From contig NZ_JAHOPB010000001.1 in the NCBI RefSeq assembly GCF_019039055.1, positions 744,001 through 808,000 on the forward strand: a stretch of DNA of 64,000 nucleotides. The letters run 5' to 3'. How positions within the stretch are numbered: the stretch's first letter is position 1; each line of letters opens with the position of its first letter. The stretch comes from Reyranella humidisoli (GTDB taxonomy: Bacteria; Pseudomonadota; Alphaproteobacteria; Reyranellales; Reyranellaceae). The notes under the pieces are model-generated. The model made no database searches and had not been told where the DNA came from. It saw nothing but the letters and a program-made list of their open reading frames with translations. Shown one piece after another: positions 38,362-47,133 of this stretch. A program made the position numbers and the translations under genes.

Positions 38362-38844
38362 ATGCGCGCCCTTTTTGTTGCTGCAGCGATGACCGTGACG
38401 GCCCTTGGCTTGTCCTCGCCCGTCCTGGCCGCGGGCGGCGGCGGCTCCATGGAAACGCCGGCCAAGCCGGTCGATGCCAATTTCACGCGCGCCAAGGCGA
38501 TGATCGAGGCACGCGACTACAGGGGCGCGCTGCCATTGCTGCAGCAGGTCGTGACGAAGGACCCGAAGAACGCCGACGCCTACAACCTGATGGGCTTCGC
38601 CACCCGCCAGTCCGGCGATGCCAACGGCTCGCTGCAATACTACCAGCAGGCGCTCGCCATCGATTCCCGCCACATCGGCGCCTACGAATATCTCGGCCAG
38701 GCGTACCTGATGCTGGGCCGGTTGCCGGAAGCCGAGCAGCAGCTCGCCCGCCTCGACTCGCTCTGCACCTTCGGATGCGCCGAATATCGCCAGCTCAAGG
38801 CCGCCGTCGCCGACTACAAGGCCGGCAAGCGCCCGACCAACTAG
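38362..38844 (+). CDS. Periplasmic tetratricopeptide-repeat protein
   Basis: This 160-residue protein has a signal peptide (cleavage near VLA|AGGG), a short linker and two to three TPR units: AKAMIEARDYRGALPLLQQV, ADAYNLMGFATRQSGDANGS and GAYEYLGQAYLMLGRLPEAEQ. A C-terminal cysteine pair (LCTFGCAEY) may form a disulfide. The start has AGGAGGTATTCCC. It is probably a periplasmic adaptor. It lies 61 bases after the cyclase, and co-transcription is possible. Confidence 0.82.
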   Translation: MRALFVAAAMTVTALGLSSPVLAAGGGGSMETPAKPVDANFTRAKAMIEARDYRGALPLLQQVVTKDPKNADAYNLMGFATRQSGDANGSLQYYQQALAIDSRHIGAYEYLGQAYLMLGRLPEAEQQLARLDSLCTFGCAEYRQLKAAVADYKAGKRPTN

Positions 38845-38969
38845 ACGGACTCTCCTGAGCGAAATTCGGGGCGGCAGAAGCCTCAACGGGCTTTTGCGCC
38901 AGCGGCTCCGCCCGCTATGCTGCGGCAAATAAACGCCCGTTCACGCCGCCGCATCGGAGGGCTCCCGCC

Positions 38970-41900
38970 ATGAGCACCATCACCCCAGTTCCGCTCGTTT
39001 TCGGCGACTACGCCCTTGAGGACCGCTACCGCCTCGGCAAGGGTCGCGTCTACATGACCGGCATCCAGGCGCTGGTCCGCCTGCCGATGATGCAGCGCCA
39101 GCGCGACCTCGCGGCCGGGCTCAACACCGGCGGTTTCATCTCCGGCTATCGCGGCTCGCCGCTCGGCATGTACGACAACGCGCTGTGGGGCGCGAAGAAG
39201 TACCTGAAAGAGAACAACATCCACTTCCAGCCCGGCCTCAATGAGGATCTCGCGGCGACGGCCGTCTGGGGCAGCCAGCAGACCAACCTGTTTCCCGGCG
39301 CCAAGGTCGATGGCGTCTTCTCGATCTGGTACGGCAAGGGGCCGGGCGTCGACCGCTCGATGGACGTGCTGAAGCACGGCAATGCCGCCGGCACCTCGCC
39401 GCATGGCGGCGTGATCGCGCTCGCGGGCGACGACCACGGATGCCAGTCATCGACCCTGCCGCACCAGAGCGAGCAGGTCTTCGCCGCGGCGATGATCCCG
39501 GTCGTCAATCCGGCGACCGTCCAGGAATATCTCGACTTCGGCATGCTGGGCTTCGCGCTGTCGCGCTACTCCGGCTGCTGGGTCGGCTTCAAGGCGATCT
39601 CCGAGACGGTCGAGAGCGGCGCCTCGGTGTGGGTCGATCCCGAGCGCATCCAGATCGTGATGCCGACCGACTTCCAGCTGCCGCCGGGCGGGCTCGGCAT
39701 CCGCAATCCCGATCCGCCGCTGGAGGCCGAGCGTCGCCTGCACGGGCCGAAGATGGCGGCCGTGAACGCGTTCGTGCGCGCCAACGGCTTCGACCGCACC
39801 GTGATCGAGCCGACCGAGACCGGCACAAAGGCCCGCATCGGCATCATGACGACCGGCAAGGCCTATCTCGACACGCGCCAGGCGCTGGAAGATCTCGGCA
39901 TCGACGACGCGCGCGCGCGCGCGCTCGGCATCCGGCTCTACAAGGTGGGCGTCACCTGGCCGCTCGAATCCGAAGGCGCGCGGCGCTTCGCCGAAGGGCT
40001 GCAGGAAGTGATCGTCGTCGAGGAGAAGCGCTCCAACCTCGAAGACCAGCTGTTGCGGATCCTCTACCACCTTCCGGCCGACCGCCGCCCGACGGTGATC
40101 GGCAAGGCCGACGAGACCGGCCGCATCATCCTGCCCAGCGAGGGCGAGCTGACGCCGACCGGCGTCGCCATGGTGATCGCCTCGCGCCTGATGAAGCACC
40201 AGGGCGAATCGCCCGAGCTGCGCCAGCGCCTCGCGCGTCTCGAAGCGAAAGAAAAACTCCTGTCGGCGCCGCCGCCCAAGGTCGCGCGCACGCCGTTCTT
40301 CTGCTCGGGCTGCCCGCACAACACCTCGACCAAGGTGCCGGAGGGCAGCCGCGCCATGGCCGGCATCGGCTGCCATGGCATGGCGATCTGGATGCCGGAG
40401 CGGCGCACGTCGCTGATCAGCCACATGGGCGGCGAGGGCGTGGGCTGGGTCGGGCAGGCGCCGTTCCATTCCGACAACCACATCTTCCAGAACCTGGGCG
40501 ACGGCACCTATTACCATTCCGGCCTGATGGCGATCCGCCAGTCGGCCGCCGCCGGCGTCAACATCACCTACAAGATCCTGTTCAACGACGCGGTCGCCAT
40601 GACCGGCGGCCAGCCGCACGACGGCCCGCTGACGGTTCCCGAGATCACCCGGCAGGTCGAGGCCGAGGGTGCCAAGAAGGTGATCGTCGTCACCGACGAG
40701 CCGGACAAATATCCGATGAACGCCGGCTTCGCTCATGGCGTCACGATCCGTCATCGCGACGAGCTCGACGCCGTGCAGCGCGAGCTGCGCGAGATCCCGG
40801 GCCTCACCGTGCTGGTCTACGATCAGACCTGCGCCGCCGAGAAGCGCCGCCGCCGCAAGCGCGGCACTTTCCCCGATCCAGATCGCCGCGTGTTCATCAA
40901 CGACGCGGTCTGCGAGGGCTGCGGCGACTGCTCGGAAAAGAGCAACTGCGTGTCGGTGAAGCCGCTCGAGACCGAGCTCGGCCGCAAGCGGCAGATCGAC
41001 CAGAGCAATTGCAACAAGGACTTCTCCTGCGTGAACGGCTTCTGCCCGAGCTTCGTGTCGGTGCGCGGCGGCGTTCCGGCCAAGGCCCGGCGCCCGAAGC
41101 TGGCGCTGGTTGCCGAGGATCCATTCGCGTCGCTGCCGATGCCGACACTGCGGCCGCTCGACGAAGCCTACGGCATCCTGGTGACCGGCATCGGCGGCAC
41201 CGGCGTCATCACCGTCGGCGCGCTGATCGGCATGGCCGCGCATCTTGAAGGCAAGGGCTGCACCGTCCTCGACTTCACGGGCCTCGCCCAGAAGAACGGC
41301 GCGGTGATGAGCCACGTGCGACTCGCGCCCAAGCCTGAAGACCTCCACGCCGTGCGCATCGCCGCCGGCGGCGCCAACCTGGTGCTGGGCTGCGACATGG
41401 TCGTGGCCGCCTCACCGGCCGCGCTGTCGCGCATCGAGCAGGGCATCACCAAGGCGGTGATCAACGGTCACGTCCAGCCGGTCGCGGCGTTCGTGATGAA
41501 CGGCGACATGGATCTTGGCGCGGAATCCATGATGAAGGCGATCCGCGAAGCTGCCGGCGACGAGGCCACTTCGTTCATCGACGGCACCGGCCTCGCCACG
41601 GCGATCCTGGGCGATTCGATCGCCACCAACCTCTTCATGCTGGGCCATGCCTGGCAGAAGGGCCTGGTGCCGCTGTCGTTCGAGGCGCTGATGCGCGCCA
41701 TCGAGCTGAACGGCGTCGCCGTCGAGAGCAGCAAGCGGACCTTCAACTGGGGCCGCCTCGCCGCGCACAACATCGCCGCCGTGCAGGCGGCCGCCAAGCC
41801 CGCGCTGCGCATTGAGAAGCCGGTTGCGCGCACGCTGGCCGAGATCGTGTCGAAGCGCGTCGAGCTGCTGACCGCCTACCAGGACAAGGCCTATGCCGAG

Positions 41901-42491
41901 CGCTATCGCGCGCTGGTCGACCGCGTCGCCCAGGTCGAGAAGGACAAGGCGCCCGGTCGCCGCGGCCTGGCCGAAGCGGTCGCCAAGTCGCTCTACAAGC
42001 TGATGGCCTACAAGGACGAATACGAAGTCGCCCGCCTCTACAGCGACGGCGAGTTCCACAAGAAGCTGAGCCAGCAGTTCGACGGCGACTACAAGATCAC
42101 CTTCCATCTCGCACCGCCGCTGTTCGCCGACCGCGATCCGGTGACGGGCGAACTGAAGAAGAGCGAATTCGGCTCGTGGATGATGCCGGCCTTCCGCATC
42201 CTCGCGTCGCTGAAGCGCCTGCGCGGCGGCACGTTCGACATCTTCGGCTACAGCGAGGAGCGTCGCATGGAGCGTCGCCTGATCGGCGAGCACGAAGCCA
42301 CGGTCGCAACGCTGCTGGCGACGCTCAGCCAGGACAATCACGCGCTCGCGGTGCAGATCGCTTCCGTGCCGGAAACGATGCGCGGCTTCGGCCACGTGAA
42401 GGAGAAGAACGTGAAGGCGGCGAAGGAGCGCGAGGCATCCCTGCTGGCCGCCTACAGGAGCCCCGCAACCCAGTCGATCGCCGCGGAGTAG
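38970..42491 (+). CDS. Fused indolepyruvate ferredoxin oxidoreductase
   Basis: The 1173-residue protein fuses the IorA-type and IorB-type parts, as in many proteobacteria. The N-terminal pyrimidine/transketolase domains include GGFISGYRGSPLG. Next come the TPP-binding region (HMGGEGVGWVGQAPF), a ferredoxin-like cluster CEGCGDCSEKSNC near residue 650, and a gamma-type domain (GIGGTGVITVGALIGMAA, residue about 735). It oxidatively decarboxylates aryl pyruvates from aromatic amino-acid transamination to aryl-acetyl-CoA, reducing ferredoxin. It is monocistronic. Length matches the family, with no obvious break. Confidence 0.95.
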   Translation: MSTITPVPLVFGDYALEDRYRLGKGRVYMTGIQALVRLPMMQRQRDLAAGLNTGGFISGYRGSPLGMYDNALWGAKKYLKENNIHFQPGLNEDLAATAVWGSQQTNLFPGAKVDGVFSIWYGKGPGVDRSMDVLKHGNAAGTSPHGGVIALAGDDHGCQSSTLPHQSEQVFAAAMIPVVNPATVQEYLDFGMLGFALSRYSGCWVGFKAISETVESGASVWVDPERIQIVMPTDFQLPPGGLGIRNPDPPLEAERRLHGPKMAAVNAFVRANGFDRTVIEPTETGTKARIGIMTTGKAYLDTRQALEDLGIDDARARALGIRLYKVGVTWPLESEGARRFAEGLQEVIVVEEKRSNLEDQLLRILYHLPADRRPTVIGKADETGRIILPSEGELTPTGVAMVIASRLMKHQGESPELRQRLARLEAKEKLLSAPPPKVARTPFFCSGCPHNTSTKVPEGSRAMAGIGCHGMAIWMPERRTSLISHMGGEGVGWVGQAPFHSDNHIFQNLGDGTYYHSGLMAIRQSAAAGVNITYKILFNDAVAMTGGQPHDGPLTVPEITRQVEAEGAKKVIVVTDEPDKYPMNAGFAHGVTIRHRDELDAVQRELREIPGLTVLVYDQTCAAEKRRRRKRGTFPDPDRRVFINDAVCEGCGDCSEKSNCVSVKPLETELGRKRQIDQSNCNKDFSCVNGFCPSFVSVRGGVPAKARRPKLALVAEDPFASLPMPTLRPLDEAYGILVTGIGGTGVITVGALIGMAAHLEGKGCTVLDFTGLAQKNGAVMSHVRLAPKPEDLHAVRIAAGGANLVLGCDMVVAASPAALSRIEQGITKAVINGHVQPVAAFVMNGDMDLGAESMMKAIREAAGDEATSFIDGTGLATAILGDSIATNLFMLGHAWQKGLVPLSFEALMRAIELNGVAVESSKRTFNWGRLAAHNIAAVQAAAKPALRIEKPVARTLAEIVSKRVELLTAYQDKAYAERYRALVDRVAQVEKDKAPGRRGLAEAVAKSLYKLMAYKDEYEVARLYSDGEFHKKLSQQFDGDYKITFHLAPPLFADRDPVTGELKKSEFGSWMMPAFRILASLKRLRGGTFDIFGYSEERRMERRLIGEHEATVATLLATLSQDNHALAVQIASVPETMRGFGHVKEKNVKAAKEREASLLAAYRSPATQSIAAE

Positions 42492-42505
42492 ATTCCGGCG
42501 AGGAT

Positions 42506-42599
42506 GGGACGCCCGTGTTCCCTATTGGGGTTGGGGAAGGAACGCGGACGTCCCGGGTACGCGCGTCGTCCGCGAAGGGAGGCAGGCGGGCGACGTACC
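42506..42599 (+). ncRNA. Candidate structured RNA with two long hairpins
   Basis: Between the convergent IOR and YqgE genes, two strong adjacent hairpins occur. The first pairs GGGACG with CGTCCC and CCGTGTTCC with GGAACGCGG (42506-42554) around a G-rich loop. The second pairs GGTA with TACC and CGTCGTCC with GGGCGACG (42556-42599). A weaker CCTGG/CCAGG hairpin follows near 42620-42645. I cannot match it to 6S, SRP, tmRNA or RNase P RNA. Its strand is unknown, and a double terminator or palindromic repeat is an alternative. Confidence 0.35.
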
Positions 42600-42701
42600 T
42601 GCCGCTATAGGCCGGTTGCCCTGGGGAAGTGAACTACAATCCAGGCGCGAGGACGCACACCTGATTCACCGCAATGCATACGGGTGTTCGCGGCCGAAAG
42701 G

Positions 42702-43298
42702 TCAAGCTCGTCCGGACTGAGGCGAAAAGGATGCGAGGTCGAACTTGGCGCCCGGGCCGCCGCGGCCCAGCCTGTCGAGTGCGCGCTGCCACTTGGCGGC
42801 CAGGTCGATGTCGAACACGAGCGCCGCATCGCCGTCCACCACCAGCCAGGCATTGTCCTGCATTTCGCGGTCGAGCTGGCCGGGCGCCCAGCCGGAATGG
42901 CCGAGGGCGAGCCAGGCATTCTTCGGCCCGCTGCCGCCGGCCATGTCCTTGAGGATCTCGAGGGAGGCCGTGAGCGCCATGCCGCCGTCGATCAGAAGGG
43001 TTTCGTCGCGCTTGTAGTCGGCGGAATGCAGCACGAGCCCGCGCGACGTCTCGACCGGTCCGCCGAACAGGACCGGCCAGTCGGCCACGGTCTTCGGCAC
43101 GGCGATTCCGAGCTGCTTGTAGACCTGTCCCAGCGGCAGGTCGTCGACCTTGTTGTTCACGATGATGCCGAGCGCGCCGTCGTCGTCGTGCTTGCAGATG
43201 AAAACGACACTCTTCTGGAAGCGCTCGTCGGGCATCGACGGCGCGGCTACCAGGAAGCGGCCAACCAGTGTGGCGGCGGGGGAGCTAGACCCGGGCAT
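42702..43298 (-). CDS. YqgE/AlgH family protein
   Basis: The 198-residue protein shows LVGRFLVAAPSMPDERFQKSVVFICKHDDDGALGIIVN, FGGPVETSRGLVLHS and the C-terminal KNAWLALGHSGWAPGQLDRE region of YqgE/AlgH (DUF179). The family is widespread in proteobacteria. AlgH was once tied to alginate regulation, but the biochemical function is unknown. The first residues up to the core are somewhat variable. It is divergent from the peroxiredoxin gene, with 166 bases between the two starts. Confidence 0.93.
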   Translation of the reverse strand: MPGSSSPAATLVGRFLVAAPSMPDERFQKSVVFICKHDDDGALGIIVNNKVDDLPLGQVYKQLGIAVPKTVADWPVLFGGPVETSRGLVLHSADYKRDETLLIDGGMALTASLEILKDMAGGSGPKNAWLALGHSGWAPGQLDREMQDNAWLVVDGDAALVFDIDLAAKWQRALDRLGRGGPGAKFDLASFSPQSGRA

Positions 43299-43464
43299 GG
43301 TGAATCATCTCCTGAATCCATGGGGATTGTCCGGTCAAAACACAAGCCCCGACCTGGAACTCGCGCGGGCCGGACACGCCTCGCATGGACAAAAACCCCA
43401 CCCCGGCCTAGGGTCCGCCGGTCTGAAAAGCCGCGGTTGGGCGGCGTATATTAAGGAGCTAATA

Positions 43465-43947
43465 ATGGCGAAAGTCGGAGACAAGGTCCCCAGCGCCACG
43501 CTGCGCACCATGGGCCCTGAAGGCCCCAAGGCCGTGACCACCGAAGAGCTTTTCGCACCCGGCAAGAAGGTCGTCGCCTTCGCGCTGCCCGGCGCGTTTA
43601 CCCCCACTTGTTCAGCAAAGCACGTGCCCGGGTTCGTGGCCGAAGCAGCTGCTCTGAAGGCGAAGGGTGTCGACACCATCGCCTGTATTTCCGTGAACGA
43701 CGCGTTCGTGATGGGCGCATGGGGCAAGGACCAGAAGGCCGGCGACTCGGTGATGATGCTGGGCGATGGCAATGCCGAGTTCACGCAGGCGATGGGTCTG
43801 ACGATGGACGGTTCCAAGTTTGGCCTCGGCACGCGCAGCCAGCGCTATGCCATGGTCGTCGAGGACGGCGTCATCAAGCACCTGTTCGTCGAGAAGCCCG
43901 GCGCCTTCGAGGTCTCCGCAGCCGACTACGTGCTGAAGAACCTCTAG
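43465..43947 (+). CDS. Peroxiredoxin, Prx5/AhpE-like
   Basis: This 160-residue protein has the Prx5 peroxidatic motif PGAFTPTCSAKHVPGF (Thr, Cys and downstream Arg environment) and the NDAFVMGAWGKDQKA segment typical of type II peroxiredoxins that use glutathione/glutaredoxin. The start is fixed by AAGGAG 7 bases upstream. It reduces hydrogen peroxide and alkyl hydroperoxides in the cytosol. A rho-independent terminator follows. Confidence 0.93.
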   Translation: MAKVGDKVPSATLRTMGPEGPKAVTTEELFAPGKKVVAFALPGAFTPTCSAKHVPGFVAEAAALKAKGVDTIACISVNDAFVMGAWGKDQKAGDSVMMLGDGNAEFTQAMGLTMDGSKFGLGTRSQRYAMVVEDGVIKHLFVEKPGAFEVSAADYVLKNL

Positions 43948-43975
43948 CGCCGCACCGCTCGCGCGGCCAAGATCG

Positions 43976-44006
43976 ACGGCGGAGCTCAGGCTCCGCCGTT
44001 TTCTTT
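43976..44006 (+). terminator. Rho-independent terminator
   Basis: The inverted repeat ACGGCGGAGC-tcag-GCTCCGCCGT (43976-43999) is followed by a T-rich tract TTTTCTTTT. It ends the peroxiredoxin transcript. Confidence 0.85.
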
Positions 44007-44016
44007 TGAGGGTCCC

Positions 44017-44886
44017 ATGAACCCGGCCGAACCCCAGCTCTTCAACGGCCTGTTCCAGGTCAACGGCGCCACGCGCCTCTACGGCACGATCGGCGATCCC
44101 ATCCGCCAGCTCCGCATGACCGGCGTGATGCCCCAGGTCTTCGCCGCCACCGGCGCCAACGCGGTGTGGCTGCCGTTCGAGGGCGGCGCGGACCTGCTGC
44201 CGCTGATGCTCGATGCGCTGACCAAGATGCGCAATCTCGGCGGCTTCACCGTCACCATCCCGCACAAGACCGCGATCATCGACCTGCTGGGCCGCGCCAC
44301 GCCGCGCGCCCGCGCGGCCGGCAGCGTCAACCTCGTGCGCCGCGATCCCGACGGCGTGCTGGCCGGCGACAATGTCGACGGTGTGGGCTTCGTGCGAGGG
44401 CTCGAGGCGCAGGGCCATCGCGTGAAAGGAGCCAGCGTCTGGCTGGTCGGCCTGGGCGGCGCCGGCGGCGGCATCGCGGCCGCGCTCTGCGAGGCCGGCG
44501 TCGGTCGCCTGCTCGTCACCGAGATCGACGACGCCCGCGCGAGCACGGCGATCGACAGGCTGCTCGCCCACTATCCCAACGTGCCGGTCGCCGAAGTGCA
44601 GACCCCACCCAAGGGTATCCACATCGCGATCAATGCGACGCCGCTCGGCCTGCGCCCCGACGATCCGCAGTCGTTCGATCCGGTGACGCTCGACGCCGAT
44701 GTTGTCGTGGCCGATGTCATCATGAGCCCGGTCGAGACGCCCCTGCTCCAGCGCGCCCGCACGCACGCACGCCGCATCCATCACGGCCGGCACATGCTCG
44801 ACCATCAGGTCCCGCTCTACCTCGACTGGTTCGGCATCGACGCCAAGGGCGTCGACATCATCCGGCTGGTCCGCTCGATCGGATGA
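44017..44886 (+). CDS. Shikimate dehydrogenase-like (AroE paralogue)
   Basis: This 289-residue protein has the AroE fold: N-terminal substrate domain with FTVTIPHKTA (catalytic K84), AGSVN (N105), GDNVDG (D121), then a Rossmann motif VGLGGAGGGIA and NATPLGL. The substrate-binding serines are missing: the usual G-x-P-I-x-H-S-x-S-P reads GDPIRQLRMT, with L32 and M34 in the serine positions. The catalytic Lys-Asp pair is kept, so a related hydroxy-acid or quinate-like substrate is likelier than shikimate. It is monocistronic, just after the peroxiredoxin terminator. Confidence 0.85.
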   Translation: MNPAEPQLFNGLFQVNGATRLYGTIGDPIRQLRMTGVMPQVFAATGANAVWLPFEGGADLLPLMLDALTKMRNLGGFTVTIPHKTAIIDLLGRATPRARAAGSVNLVRRDPDGVLAGDNVDGVGFVRGLEAQGHRVKGASVWLVGLGGAGGGIAAALCEAGVGRLLVTEIDDARASTAIDRLLAHYPNVPVAEVQTPPKGIHIAINATPLGLRPDDPQSFDPVTLDADVVVADVIMSPVETPLLQRARTHARRIHHGRHMLDHQVPLYLDWFGIDAKGVDIIRLVRSIG

Positions 44887-44914
44887 GTCTCTCCGCAGGA
44901 AGTCAAAATGCCTT

Positions 44915-45060
44915 CCTTCCCATTCGAATGGGGAGGTGTCGGCGCAATCGCCGATGGAGCGGTCATAGTGGTCCGTCGCTCTTCGGCGCTCCCGGACATC
45001 GCTTCGCGTGGCGGCTTGTAATCAAGCCGCGGCCTGACGCTATCAGGCCGAGCTGCGCTC
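44915..45060. repeat. Composite palindromic repeat, copy 2
   Basis: The first module (44915-44966) starts with the palindrome CCCATTCGAATGGG, then GGTGTCGGCG-caat-CGCCGA and GGAGCGGTCAT, matching the modules at 25426 and 30498. The second module (about 44982-45060) has CGGCGCTCCCGGACAT, GGCGGCTTG-taat-CAAGCCGC, GGCCTGA-cgcta-TCAGGCC and GGCCGAGC-tgc-GCTCGGCC. It fills the space between convergent genes. Confidence 0.7.
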
Positions 45061-45063
45061 GGC

Positions 45064-45825
45064 CTACAAGGTGACGCCGCCGTTCACATGCACCGTCTGG
45101 CCGGTGATGTAGCTGGCGGCCGGCGAGCAGAGGAAGGCGATCAGCGCCGCCACTTCCGCGGGCTTGCCGTAGCGGCCCATCGGGATCGACTGGTTCACCT
45201 TCTCCATGCCGGTGCGCGGCACGGCGGCGTGCGCGTCGGGATCCTTCTCGATGAAGCCGGGCGCGACGCAGTTCACCGTCGCCCCAGAGCCCGCAATGTC
45301 CACCGCAAAGGCCTTGGCGAAGGCTTCGACGCCGGCCTTGGCCGCAGCCGAGGCCGGGAAGGTCATGAGGCCACGCGCGAAGGCATGTGCCACGAAGGAC
45401 GAGACGCCGACCAGGCGGCCGGCGGCGCCCGCCTTGAGCAGCCACGGCTTGGCGGCCGTCGCCAGTTCGAAGAAGGCCGCCGTCATGGCGTTCTGGCTGG
45501 CATCCCACGTCGCGCGGTCGAGTTCGCCGACCTGGGTTCGGTTGGCGAAGCCCGCGTTGCTGACGATCACGTCGAGATGGCCGAACTTCTTCACCGTCTC
45601 GTCGACCAGGCGCGCCGCCGTACCGGTTTCGGCCAGGTCGCCTTCGAGCAGAAGCGTCTGGGCACCCGCGCCGGTCGCGAAGCCCGAGACCCGCTCGAGC
45701 CCCGCGCGATTGCGGCGCGCATGCAGGGCGAGCCCGGTGTCGGGCGCGGCCAGTGCGCGGGCGGTTGCGGCGCCGATGCCCGACGAGGCACCGGTGATGA
45801 GGATGACGCGGGACGGAGAAGCCAT
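45064..45825 (-). CDS. SDR-fold protein lacking the catalytic tyrosine
   Basis: This 253-residue protein has the SDR cofactor motif TGASSGIG (11-18), VSNAG and the C-terminal [11 protein letters not shown], so NAD(P) binding looks intact. The active site does not: the lysine of YxxxK is K163, but the tyrosine position is S159 ([10 protein letters not shown]), and the spacing from the S142/S143 pair is three residues longer than usual. It may be a degenerate or non-reductive SDR, or use another general acid. The longer in-frame reading upstream overlaps the SGNH gene and is spurious. Confidence 0.82.
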   Translation of the reverse strand: MASPSRVILITGASSGIGAATARALAAPDTGLALHARRNRAGLERVSGFATGAGAQTLLLEGDLAETGTAARLVDETVKKFGHLDVIVSNAGFANRTQVGELDRATWDASQNAMTAAFFELATAAKPWLLKAGAAGRLVGVSSFVAHAFARGLMTFPASAAAKAGVEAFAKAFAVDIAGSGATVNCVAPGFIEKDPDAHAAVPRTGMEKVNQSIPMGRYGKPAEVAALIAFLCSPAASYITGQTVHVNGGVTL

Positions 45826-45850
45826 GCGACAGGAGTAGAATTCCGCGCCG

Positions 45851-47068
45851 CTAGCGGCAAGTCTCCCGCACGACGGGCGCCAGGAGCGCCGCGAGGCGAC
45901 GCGCGCCGGCGGCGGAGAAATGTCCTTCGTCGACGAAGTCGGCTGCTCCGAAGGCATCGGCGGGCAGCGCCACATAGGTGTCGCCCAGCGCCTTCGCCGT
46001 CCGTTCGAGCAGGGCGTTCGATTGCTGCAGTAACGGCCAGAGATCGCGATCGCGAACACGGGGCAGCCAGCCGTACAGGCCATCGCCCTTCAGCCGATCG
46101 CGGTTGACGACCTGTCCGACCCAGAGGGTCGGCGTGCCACGCGTGCGGTTGATGGCAGAGATCGCGCGGATGTTGCGCTCGAAGATCGCCGCCTGCGCGG
46201 GATCCGACCCGCCGGCGGGCTGCAGCGCGTAGGGATCCTTGGCGTAGCGCACCGTGTCGACCTCGGCCGAGACGAGGCGCGCCAGTACCGTGAGCAGCGG
46301 TGAGATCGTGACGTTGGAGCCACCCACCCGGCGCACCTTCAGCGAATCGACCTGGCTCGGCAGGTGGAAGTCGGCATAGGCCGGATCGAGGTTGGGAATG
46401 TGCGCGTTGCGCAGGTCGTTCCAGCCCACGAAGTAGATCGCGCACCGCGGCGCCTTGCCGAACTTCTCCGGATAGAAGGCGGTCTGCAGCACATGCTCCG
46501 CCGTCGTATAGCCCGGCACACCGTGATTGACGACGAGCAACCGGTCGTCGCGCAACGCCTCGTCCAGCCGCTCGGGCCAGGTATCCCCCTCGCCGTTGCC
46601 GATATCGTAGGTCGCCGAACCGCCGAAGGTCGCCACGACGCCGCTCCCCGCCAGCCGCGCGGGATCGGGATCGCGACCGCGCGTGCCCTGCGATGAGTGA
46701 CGGATGGCAAGGCCGGTCGCGCTCTTGAAGGAGAGCCCCGGAACGGGCGCTGCCTGCAAAACGGGATGCCACTCGAAACGCGGAGGTTCGTGGCTGACCG
46801 AGGGCAGCAGCGAGGGCGATCCCGGGGGCGATAATGCCCATGAGCCGAGTCCCCAGGCGAACTCGACACAGGCCAGCACGAGCAGCGTTCCCGAAAGGCG
46901 CGGCCAGCGGGCCACGAGTATTCCGGCCACCAGCAGGGCGACGAGATAGAGGAAGTAGTCGGTGCGCGGACCAGCAGCCTTCAATTCGTCGATCCGGACC
47001 AGCCAGAAGGCGGCGCCGGCCACGACGAGAAGGCCCAGGAGGCCAAGGGAACGGAGGAACTTCGACAC
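45851..47068 (-). CDS. Membrane-anchored SGNH/GDSL hydrolase-like protein
   Basis: The protein, about 405 residues, begins with two to three helices (residues about 4-22 and 35-70), followed by an SGNH-hydrolase-like domain. Block I is [10 protein letters not shown] (serine), block II is NHGVPGYTT, block III is FVGWNDLRN and block V is DEGHFSAAG with Asp and His. It is probably an envelope esterase or O-acetyl/deacylase acting on glycan or lipid. GTG 47068 removes a 33-residue extension that overlaps the divergent methyltransferase promoter. The spacing is 65 bases to that gene. Confidence 0.75.
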   Translation of the reverse strand: MSKFLRSLGLLGLLVVAGAAFWLVRIDELKAAGPRTDYFLYLVALLVAGILVARWPRLSGTLLVLACVEFAWGLGSWALSPPGSPSLLPSVSHEPPRFEWHPVLQAAPVPGLSFKSATGLAIRHSSQGTRGRDPDPARLAGSGVVATFGGSATYDIGNGEGDTWPERLDEALRDDRLLVVNHGVPGYTTAEHVLQTAFYPEKFGKAPRCAIYFVGWNDLRNAHIPNLDPAYADFHLPSQVDSLKVRRVGGSNVTISPLLTVLARLVSAEVDTVRYAKDPYALQPAGGSDPAQAAIFERNIRAISAINRTRGTPTLWVGQVVNRDRLKGDGLYGWLPRVRDRDLWPLLQQSNALLERTAKALGDTYVALPADAFGAADFVDEGHFSAAGARRLAALLAPVVRETCR

Positions 47069-47133
47069 GCTGGCCAAGTCTAGGCCAGGCCAGGGCGTTT
47101 GGGCAGGCTCGCCGCCTGTGCCAGAAAGGCGGC

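Noticed and set aside
39447..41348. A 633-codon minus-strand open frame antisense to the IOR gene
   Set aside because: It is a shadow of a highly recognisable enzyme gene and lacks any domain pattern.
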